NCBI RefSeq assembly: GCF_002119725.1
Contig: NZ_CP021109.1
Span: 2,976,001 to 3,040,000, forward strand
Source: Bordetella genomosp. 9
GTDB lineage: Bacteria > Pseudomonadota > Gammaproteobacteria > Burkholderiales > Burkholderiaceae_B
Direction of reading: 5' to 3'
DNA length: 64,000 nt
Position numbers and translations under genes: made by a program. Below are positions 54,317-64,000 of the stretch, piece by piece. The number at the start of each line of letters is the position of its first letter. Position 1 is the stretch's first letter. The notes beneath the pieces are model-generated. The model worked only from the letters and a program-made list of their open reading frames with translations. It made no database searches and was not told the DNA's origin.

Positions 54317-55285
54317 ATGGCCGATAAAACCGTTGCCATCTTCATGCCGGAGGGCGTGCAGGCGCTCGACGTGGCGGGTCCGCTGGACGTATTCGCCGAG
54401 ACCAGCGGCCTCGTCGGCAAGGCGCGCGGCTATCGCACCGTGCTCGTCGCAAAGGGCTGCGAGCCGGTGCGTGCCTCCAATCGGATGCAGATCACGCCGG
54501 ACCTGGCCCTCGGCGATGCCGCAGGGCCGTTCGATATCCTGCTGGTGGCGGGCGGGCCGGGGTTGCCCGAGGCGCCGGCCGATGCCGAGGTATCGGCGTG
54601 GCTGAATGCCGCATCTTTGCGTAGCGGGGTCTACGGTTCCGTCTGCACTGGAGCGTTCGTGCTGGGCCACGCCGGTCTGCTGGACGGCCGCACGGTGACC
54701 ACGCATTGGCAAAATGCCGGGACATTGGCCAGGCGCTTTCCGCGCGCCAGGGTCGAGCACGACCGCATTCATTTGCGCGACGGCAAGCTGGTGACCTCTG
54801 CCGGCGTCACGGCCGGCATCGATCTGGCGCTGGCGATGGTGCGTGAGGATCATGGTGCGTCGGTGGCGCTGGCGGTGGCCAAGCGCCTGGTCGTGGTAGC
54901 GCAGCGCCAAGGCGGCCAGTCCCAATTCAGCCCCTATCTGAATGCCACGCCACGCGCCGCCGATTCGGCTGTGGCGCGGGCGCAAGCCTACGTCATGGAT
55001 CATTTGGGCGACAAACTCACGCTGCAGGCGCTGGCGGCGGAGGTCGGGATGAGCGGCCGCAATCTGGCGCGGCTGTTCGTGGCGGACACCGGGATGACGC
55101 CGCACGAGTTCATCGAGCGCGCGCGCATCGACATGGCTCGCAACCTGCTGGAAGGCAACGACCTGCCGTTCAAATCCGTGGCATATCAATGCGGCTTCGT
55201 CACGGTGGACCGCATGCGCGCAGTATTCCAGCAACGCCTGGGCGTTTCGCCCGCGCAATATCGCGGCAGCTTCCGGCGCGAATGA
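54317..55285 (+). CDS. GlxA-family AraC-type transcriptional regulator
   Basis: 322 residues: a DJ-1/PfpI-like domain (SVCTGAFVLGHAGLLDG, about 108-124, Cys present) followed by an AraC DNA-binding domain with two HTHs (LTLQALAAEVGMSGRNLARL and FKSVAYQCGFVTVDRMRAVF). Such proteins sense small molecules and activate catabolic genes. Divergent from the HD-domain gene, its likely target. Confidence 0.92.
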   Translation: MADKTVAIFMPEGVQALDVAGPLDVFAETSGLVGKARGYRTVLVAKGCEPVRASNRMQITPDLALGDAAGPFDILLVAGGPGLPEAPADAEVSAWLNAASLRSGVYGSVCTGAFVLGHAGLLDGRTVTTHWQNAGTLARRFPRARVEHDRIHLRDGKLVTSAGVTAGIDLALAMVREDHGASVALAVAKRLVVVAQRQGGQSQFSPYLNATPRAADSAVARAQAYVMDHLGDKLTLQALAAEVGMSGRNLARLFVADTGMTPHEFIERARIDMARNLLEGNDLPFKSVAYQCGFVTVDRMRAVFQQRLGVSPAQYRGSFRRE

Positions 55286-55298
55286 AAGGGCGAAGGCA

Positions 55299-55481
55299 CT
55301 ACTGTTTCATCGCATCGACTCTGGCCGCGAGGTCCTTGCGCCCTTCCTCGCGGGCAAGCTCTTCCGTCGGCATGCCCTGGTCCATGCACTGATAGTGGCG
55401 TCCGTCCAGGTAATAGGACCAGAACCACCGGCCGTCCCGCTCGTTGGCCCAAACCTCGATTTCATCGCCGTTGATGTCCAT
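55299..55481 (-). CDS. Small protein of unknown function, 60 residues
   Basis: MDINGDEIEVWANERDGRWF, then HYQCMDQGMPTEELAREEG. GGAGA at 5 nt before ATG 55481 favours this start over ATG 55493. Looks like a small folded acidic protein; family not recognised. Convergent with glxA (stops 13 bp apart). Confidence 0.6.
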   Translation of the reverse strand: MDINGDEIEVWANERDGRWFWSYYLDGRHYQCMDQGMPTEELAREEGRKDLAARVDAMKQ

Positions 55482-55571
55482 CGCGATCTCCATGTGCTCG
55501 GTCGATCGTACCGCCGGCTTGCAAGCAGCGCCAATCAGCGCGCTCGGCTCGTATAGGAGAACGGGGGCCGG

Positions 55572-55602
55572 AAAAACAAAAACGCCGCTCGTTGGAGCGG
55601 CG
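55572..55602 (-). terminator. Terminator downstream of the tRNA gene
   Basis: Stem cgccgctc (55583-55590) / gagcggcg (55595-55602), loop gttg, followed on the minus strand by TTTTTGTTTTT. Confidence 0.85.
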
Positions 55603-55625
55603 CAAGTTCTTGCGAAAGGAATATG

Positions 55626-55704
<79 letters not shown>

Positions 55705-55741
55705 TTATTGGTCTTTTGATCTTTGGCGATGCCTTCCCTGC

Positions 55742-58000
<2,259 letters not shown>

Positions 58001-58706
58001 AGTCGCTTCCGTGGTCGTTGCAGGCGGGGAAGCCTGCCGCACCGCTATCGACGGCCCGGAATGCTGCGCGGGGCCGAGTCAAGACGCGTACTTTCAAAAC
58101 TGATGGGCAGGACCACTGGCCGGTCGGCGCGCCGGGCACACGAGGGGAAAATGCGGAAAACCCTGAATGGGCAGAGCTGCGGGCCGGCATGGGGCGCTGT
58201 GCAGCAACGTTCATCTCGCAATCTCCGGCGCGTGCGCCGCGACTTCCTTCCAACCACCGGCGGCGGCATGGGGTCCCGCTTTCTACGCCCCGCGCCTGCC
58301 CGCCAATGGACCTGCCTTCACTTACTTCAAACCTGCCTAATGTGGTGACCTTTTCAGTAACCTTGGATAAACCTTGGACAAAACAGGCCGTCCTGGACAC
58401 CGTTACAATGCGGGCATCCCGCCGCATTGGCAGGACCAAGCCGGAACGCCGGCAAACCAGGCAGCCACGCGGCTTTCGCCACCCAGCGTCCGATATTCGG
58501 CGCCCCTATCCCGTGTCCGACCCCCAGTGTCCGGCCCCCGGTGTTCAGCCCGCGGGCTCCAGATCTGCCCTTCCTGTCTTTTCCGTCCTTCCAGTCGTTC
58601 CAACATCGGGTTAGACAAGCCTGCGATTCAGGGGTTCTGCTCCAGGGGTTCTGCTTCCGCACGCCGTCCGTCAGGAAAACCCTTGATTTTACCTCATCGC
58701 GCTGAT
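58001..58706 (-). other. 706-bp gap between dnaG and rpoD
   Basis: No credible gene on either strand. It contains a 14-bp direct repeat (58628-58641 and 58642-58655) and an 11-bp direct repeat (aaccttggata 58359-58369, aaccttggaca 58370-58380). The length is large for an operon and suggests extra rpoD promoters; none can be placed with certainty. Confidence 0.65.
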
Positions 58707-60701
58707 TCAGGCATGCTTTATTGCCGCCAGCCGGCGGGAAAGTTCCTGGTACCGGTCTCTTTCCTGCTGATCTCGCAACCCTGACTGGACCAATTCGGCC
58801 ATCTCGGCCTTGATCGCCTCGAACTCGATCCGATGCAGGGCATCGTCCCATTCAGCCTGTGGGTCCGGCAGCTCTTCTTCGCTAAGCAGATCCGCGCTCA
58901 TGCTGCGCAGCACCAGTTCGATGTCCGACTCCGGTTCCGCCGCCTCCAGCAGCGCGCCCAGATGGCGGGCTCCGCTGCGCTGAGCAAGTACGATCAGGTC
59001 TCTCACCATACCAAGGTGGGGCCCCCGGTCCAATACTTCAAGCTGTTGATCTCCCATGGAATCCACCAGCTCCGGATGCGATAGCAATAGGCGAAGCAGG
59101 CGCCGTGCCAATGTGGGAACCGGGCGGCGCGGCTCGACCACGCCGCCCACATTGTCACGGTCCCCGCGACGGGACCACTTCCCGCCCTGCCCTTGCCGGG
59201 GCTTGCCTTTGTTGCCGTATCCCTTGCTCCCCCATGCCGGCTGACGTCCGGAACCGGACATGGGCTCGTAGCCGAAATCCGGCGGGGGGACGCCATCATC
59301 GATGAAGATGGGCTCGCCACCATCCAGCTCCGCCGGAAAGCCCGGCGGCGGACCGTCGAAAGCCGGACGCGCCAGGGCCGGCCCGCCGGCCTGCTGGGGA
59401 TCGGGCCCCGCCTGCTGCGCCAGCGCCAAGGCAATTTCCTCGGGTGTCAGCTGCACCAGCTTGGCCAATTCGCGTTCGATCTGGGTCTTCAGTCCGCAAG
59501 CCGGAATTGCGGCCAGCAGCGGCCGCGCCTCATGCAGGCAGGCCGCCCGGCCTTCGGCCTCGTCCAGGTTGTGGCGCGAAGCGAGCTCATCCAGCAGGAA
59601 GCGCGACAGGGCCGTCGCCTCCGCGAGGCTGGCACGGAACGCCTCGGCGCCGAACTCGCGCACATAGGAATCGGGATCGTGCTCCGGCGGCAGAAAGAGG
59701 AAACGCAGATTGATATCGTCGCGCAGCACCGGCAGACAGGCTTGCAGCGCGCGCCAGGCGGCCCGCCGCCCGGCCTTGTCGCCGTCGAAACTGAAGATCA
59801 CCTTGTCGCTGGCGCGCAGCAGTTTCTTTACATGATCGGGCGTCGTCGACGTGCCGAGCGTGGCCACCGCGTTGCCGACGCCCAATTGCGCCAGCCCCAC
59901 GACGTCCATATAGCCTTCCACCACGATGACCTGACCTTCGGTCCGGATGGCCTGCCGCGCTTCCCAAAGCCCGTAGAGTTCCTGCCCTTTGGAAAAGATG
60001 GGGGTTTCCGGGGAATTCAGGTACTTCGGTTCGCCCTTGCCGATAATGCGCCCGCCGAAACCGACCAGCACGCCACGCGCGTTGCGGATCGGAAACATGA
60101 CGCGCTCGCGGAAGCGGTCGTATCGGCGGCCATCCTCGGCCTCGATGACCAGCCCCGCCTCGACGAGCGTGGGATCGTCATAACGGCTGAACACCTGCGC
60201 CAGGCCCTGGCGGTCCGTGCCGGACCAGCCCAGGCCGAACTCGCGGGCGATCTGCCCGGTGAGCCCGCGCTGCTTCAGATATCGAATGGCCGGCGCCGAG
60301 GTCCGCAGCTGTTTCAGGTAGAACGCCTGCGCGGCTTCCAAGACCTGCGTATGCCGCGAGACCTCTTCTTTGCGCCGCGCCGATTCCGCGCGCTGGCGGG
60401 GACTGCGGTCCTCTTCCGGCACGGCCATGCCGGCGGACCCGGCCAGCGTGCGGACGGCTTCTGGAAAGCTTGCGCCGGTGTGCTCCATCAGAAAAGTGAT
60501 GGCGCTGCCATGCGCACCGCAACCGAAGCAGTGGTAGAACTGCTTGGTAGGGCTTACCGTGAAGGAGGGAGTTTTTTCGTTATGGAAGGGGCACAGGCCA
60601 AGCAGATTGGCCCCACCCTTGCGCAGCTGCACATAACGCCCGACCACATCGACCACGTCGACTCGGGCGAGGAGTTCCTGTATGAACGATTCCGGAATCA
60701 A
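58707..60701 (-). CDS. dnaG: DNA primase DnaG
   Basis: 664 residues. N-terminal zinc motif (CPFHNEK and FYHCFGCG), the TOPRIM domain with EGYMDVVGL, and the C-terminal helicase-binding domain. It synthesises RNA primers for replication. A glycine/charged linker (about 435-525) precedes the C-terminal domain. On the minus strand between rpsU and rpoD as in the classic operon. Confidence 0.97.
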   Translation of the reverse strand: MIPESFIQELLARVDVVDVVGRYVQLRKGGANLLGLCPFHNEKTPSFTVSPTKQFYHCFGCGAHGSAITFLMEHTGASFPEAVRTLAGSAGMAVPEEDRSPRQRAESARRKEEVSRHTQVLEAAQAFYLKQLRTSAPAIRYLKQRGLTGQIAREFGLGWSGTDRQGLAQVFSRYDDPTLVEAGLVIEAEDGRRYDRFRERVMFPIRNARGVLVGFGGRIIGKGEPKYLNSPETPIFSKGQELYGLWEARQAIRTEGQVIVVEGYMDVVGLAQLGVGNAVATLGTSTTPDHVKKLLRASDKVIFSFDGDKAGRRAAWRALQACLPVLRDDINLRFLFLPPEHDPDSYVREFGAEAFRASLAEATALSRFLLDELASRHNLDEAEGRAACLHEARPLLAAIPACGLKTQIERELAKLVQLTPEEIALALAQQAGPDPQQAGGPALARPAFDGPPPGFPAELDGGEPIFIDDGVPPPDFGYEPMSGSGRQPAWGSKGYGNKGKPRQGQGGKWSRRGDRDNVGGVVEPRRPVPTLARRLLRLLLSHPELVDSMGDQQLEVLDRGPHLGMVRDLIVLAQRSGARHLGALLEAAEPESDIELVLRSMSADLLSEEELPDPQAEWDDALHRIEFEAIKAEMAELVQSGLRDQQERDRYQELSRRLAAIKHA

Positions 60702-60724
60702 GCGATTCTAGGATCGGCGCGAGG

Positions 60725-60780
60725 GATTTTCGAATCAGGCCCAAGGGCCTCGGCACCAGCCGAAGCCCGGCTCGAAAATC
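60725..60780 (-). repeat. Nested inverted repeat between rpsU and dnaG
   Basis: Outer arms gattttcga (60725-60733) and tcgaaaatc (60772-60780); inner arm aggccc (60737-60742) / gggcct (60745-60750). It lies where the E. coli operon has its internal terminator/processing site; no T-run is seen, so regulated processing or attenuation is a better guess. Confidence 0.55.
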
Positions 60781-60789
60781 GACCCCGGA

Positions 60790-61002
60790 TCAATACAGGC
60801 GAGGCGGCAGCTGCTGGCTACGAATCCGTTTGTAGTGGCGCTTCACCGCGGCGGCGTGCTTGCGCTTGCGCTCGGCCGTGGGCTTCTCGTAGAACTCGCG
60901 CGAACGCAGTTCGGTCAGAAGACCCGTTTTTTCGATGGTGCGCTTGAAGCGGCGCAGGGCGGCTTCAAACGGTTCGTTTTCCTTCAGGCGAACAATAGGC
61001 AT
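60790..61002 (-). CDS. rpsU: 30S ribosomal protein S21
   Basis: 70 residues, basic, starts [20 protein letters not shown] and ends with the [12 protein letters not shown] tail. Involved in the anti-Shine-Dalgarno region of the small subunit. First gene of the rpsU-dnaG-rpoD block; a TAGAAT box (61040-61045, minus strand) about 40 bp before the ATG may be its -10. Confidence 0.96.
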   Translation of the reverse strand: MPIVRLKENEPFEAALRRFKRTIEKTGLLTELRSREFYEKPTAERKRKHAAAVKRHYKRIRSQQLPPRLY

Positions 61003-61039
61003 AGGCTCTCGGCTTCGATATTCGAGGTGGTAACAGAAG

Positions 61040-61045
61040 ATTCTA
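61040..61045 (-). promoter_or_regulatory. Probable -10 box of the rpsU promoter
   Basis: TAGAAT on the minus strand, 38 bp before the rpsU ATG; no strong -35 hexamer at 16-18 bp. Confidence 0.4.
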
Positions 61046-61056
61046 CCACGCCGTCT

Positions 61057-61599
61057 TCACGACGTCGACCCCTTGCGCACCCAAGCCTCGAGTTGATGGG
61101 GACGCAGGCTGTCGTAGTCCTCGAAAGGCTGGTGAATCCATGGATTGGTCATCAGCTTGTCGACGTAGTAATCGGGGACGGCTTTGGAGTGCCCCTTCCA
61201 CCACAGCACTGCGCTACGCAGTTCCGTGATGGCGGGAAATTGCTGGCGCAGATGCTCCAGGACGCGATTGAATGTCAGGCCCGTGTCGACCATGTCGTCC
61301 ACCAGCAGCACGCGACCGGCGAGGCTCCCGCGCGTGATCGTGATGAACTGCGCGATGTCGAGCGAGCCCTGCTTGGTGCCGGCGGCCTCGCGATAGCTGC
61401 TGGTCGCGAGAATGCCCAGCGGCACATCGAAGATGCGCGACAGCACGTCGCCGACGCGCACGCCGCCGCGCGCCAGGCAGAGAATCTGATCGAACTGCCA
61501 GCCCGAACGATAGACGTTCAGCGCGAGCTGCTCGATCAAGCGGTGGTAATCGTCCCAGCTGACCCAGAGGTCCTTGTCGGTGCTCGGGGGAGAAGTCAT
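61057..61599 (-). CDS. Phosphoribosyltransferase (purine type)
   Basis: 180 residues with the PRPP motif VLLVDDMVDTG (about 97-107) and hydrophobic core LCLARGGVRVGDVLSRIF. It joins a base to PRPP. Location directly after purA suggests a xanthine/hypoxanthine or guanine salvage enzyme; that is an inference. It starts 12 bp after the purA stop. Confidence 0.88.
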   Translation of the reverse strand: MTSPPSTDKDLWVSWDDYHRLIEQLALNVYRSGWQFDQILCLARGGVRVGDVLSRIFDVPLGILATSSYREAAGTKQGSLDIAQFITITRGSLAGRVLLVDDMVDTGLTFNRVLEHLRQQFPAITELRSAVLWWKGHSKAVPDYYVDKLMTNPWIHQPFEDYDSLRPHQLEAWVRKGSTS

Positions 61600-61611
61600 G
61601 GACGGCCGCTC

Positions 61612-62979
<1,368 letters not shown>

Positions 62980-64000
62980 TCAAAGGGGGCGCACCCGCCA
63001 TGCGCCGTCCTGCAGCGCCAATTCACGGTCGCAAACGAATTCGTCCTGATCGTGCTCGTGGCCCGGCAGGACCTGTACGACCACTTCGCCAGCGCGGCGC
63101 AGGTCGCGCACCGCTGCCACCAGAGACGGATCCTGCCCCCACGGCGCCCGCACGGCCCGGGCCGGCTCCGCCGGCGGCAGGCCGGCAGCCAGCTTGCGCA
63201 GGTCCAGGCTGAAGCCCGTGGCCGGCCGGGCCCGGCCGAATACGCGGCTGACGTCATCGTAACGGCCGCCGCTGACGAGGGCATCGTGCCAGCCTTCGGC
63301 GTAGAGGGAGAACGTGACGCCGGAGTGATAACCATAGCCGCGCACGTCCGCCAGGTCGATGCTGGCGCGCAATTCGGGCAGCGCGTGCAGCAACGCCTCC
63401 AACGCGTCCAGCGCCTTGGCGATGCCGGGCAGGCGAGGCAGTTCCTGACGGGCGCGCGCCAGCGTGCCGGCGTCTCCGTAGAGTGCCGTCAGTGTGCGCA
63501 ACGCATCGATCGTATCGGCGCGCGGGCCATCGGGGCGGCGGCCCAGCTCCACCAACCCCGGAACGTCCTTGTCGCGCAGCAAGGTGTGGATCGTGCCGGC
63601 GTGGGCCGGCGCGGCCGGGTCGGCATCGATGATCGCCCGCACCACGCCGGGATGACACAAATCCAGCCGCGGCTCGCGCACTCCGGCGACGGTGACCGTG
63701 TCGAGCACCAAACGCAGGATTTCGATGTCCGCTTCGACGCCGGCATGGCCGTAGATCTCCGCCCCGATCTGCAGCAGCTCCCGGCTGGACAGGAGGTCGG
63801 CCGGGCGGGCGTGCAGGACGGTGCCGCAATAACAGAGCCGGGTGACCCCCGCCCGGTTGAGCAGGTGCGCGTCAATACGGGTGACCTGGGGCGTCATGTC
63901 GGCGCGCACGCCAAGGGTGCGGCCGGAAAGTTGATCCACCAGCTTGCAGGTACGCAGGTCCAGGTCCGTGCCGGTGCCGGACAGCAGGGAATCGATGTAC
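62980..64000 (-). CDS. hisZ: ATP phosphoribosyltransferase regulatory subunit, N-terminus cut by window edge
   Basis: The frame is open to the right edge, so the N-terminal residues are missing. [23 protein letters not shown] and [20 protein letters not shown] are diagnostic of HisZ, a class II tRNA-synthetase paralogue that activates the short HisG in the first step of histidine synthesis. HisZ normally stands away from the his operon, next to purA in this group, as here. The C-terminus and stop are intact at 62980. Confidence 0.93.
   Translation of the reverse strand, partial: YIDSLLSGTGTDLDLRTCKLVDQLSGRTLGVRADMTPQVTRIDAHLLNRAGVTRLCYCGTVLHARPADLLSSRELLQIGAEIYGHAGVEADIEILRLVLDTVTVAGVREPRLDLCHPGVVRAIIDADPAAPAHAGTIHTLLRDKDVPGLVELGRRPDGPRADTIDALRTLTALYGDAGTLARARQELPRLPGIAKALDALEALLHALPELRASIDLADVRGYGYHSGVTFSLYAEGWHDALVSGGRYDDVSRVFGRARPATGFSLDLRKLAAGLPPAEPARAVRAPWGQDPSLVAAVRDLRRAGEVVVQVLPGHEHDQDEFVCDRELALQDGAWRVRPL

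Overview
The window looks like chromosomal DNA of a high-GC betaproteobacterium of the Alcaligenaceae, close to Bordetella or Achromobacter. The pointers are the hemC-hemD-hemX-hemY order, a Bug-type periplasmic binding protein, the recA-recX...sucC-sucD neighbourhood, an aspartate carbamoyltransferase with an N-terminal extension, and the hisZ-purA / rpsU-dnaG-rpoD block. The call is from protein likeness and gene order only. No insertion sequence, prophage, CRISPR array or rRNA is visible. One tRNA gene (CAU anticodon) is present.

Layout. 1-1.4 kb: the end of a Tad/Flp-type pilus locus (TadG-like protein, prepilin-like protein) and an entericidin-like lipoprotein. 1.4-9.2 kb, minus strand: an FAH-family hydrolase, ppa, the heme genes hemY, hemX, hemD and hemC, and two tandem TerC-family genes. 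9.25-9.79 kb is non-coding and holds an 11-bp phased CTGAAT-like repeat array. 9.8-19.3 kb: divergent LysE exporter/LysR regulator, sucD-sucC with a DUF2889 gene, divergent metE/metR, and recX-recA with a LexA box. 19.6-23.6 kb: a TctD/TctE-like two-component system and an MFS transporter. 23.9-30.5 kb: stand-alone LigD polymerase domain, rdgC, an unrecognised protein with a winged-helix-like N-terminus, the HTH-extended pyrB with a palindromic operator, and a divergent MFS/TetR pair.

31-38 kb is a belt of small genes (lipoproteins, disordered proline-rich proteins, DUF3309, a second entericidin) around an FAD-dependent oxidoreductase and a MocR-type regulator. 38.2-44.9 kb looks like a catabolic cluster: SDR and Bug protein on one strand, divergent cyclase and acyl-CoA ligase, then MarR and a DHA2 exporter. 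45-55.5 kb is mixed: D,D-carboxypeptidase, OPT transporter, cysteine hydrolase, MscS channel, cold-shock protein, GNAT, HD-domain protein and GlxA-type regulator. 55.6-64 kb is housekeeping: tRNA, rpoD, dnaG, rpsU, a phosphoribosyltransferase, purA and hisZ (cut by the window edge).

How genes work together. hemC-hemD carry out the porphobilinogen to uroporphyrinogen III steps, with hemX/hemY as membrane accessories. sucCD gives the substrate-level phosphorylation step of the TCA cycle. metR probably drives metE from a shared 137-bp intergenic region. recA/recX form the SOS recombinase and its modulator. rpsU-dnaG-rpoD is the classic macromolecular-synthesis block. The most unusual items are the pyrB gene whose product starts with a helix-turn-helix-like domain while a perfect 21-bp palindrome covers its -10 box, and the 11-bp phased repeat array upstream of the TerC genes. 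All functional statements are inferences from sequence; no database search was run.
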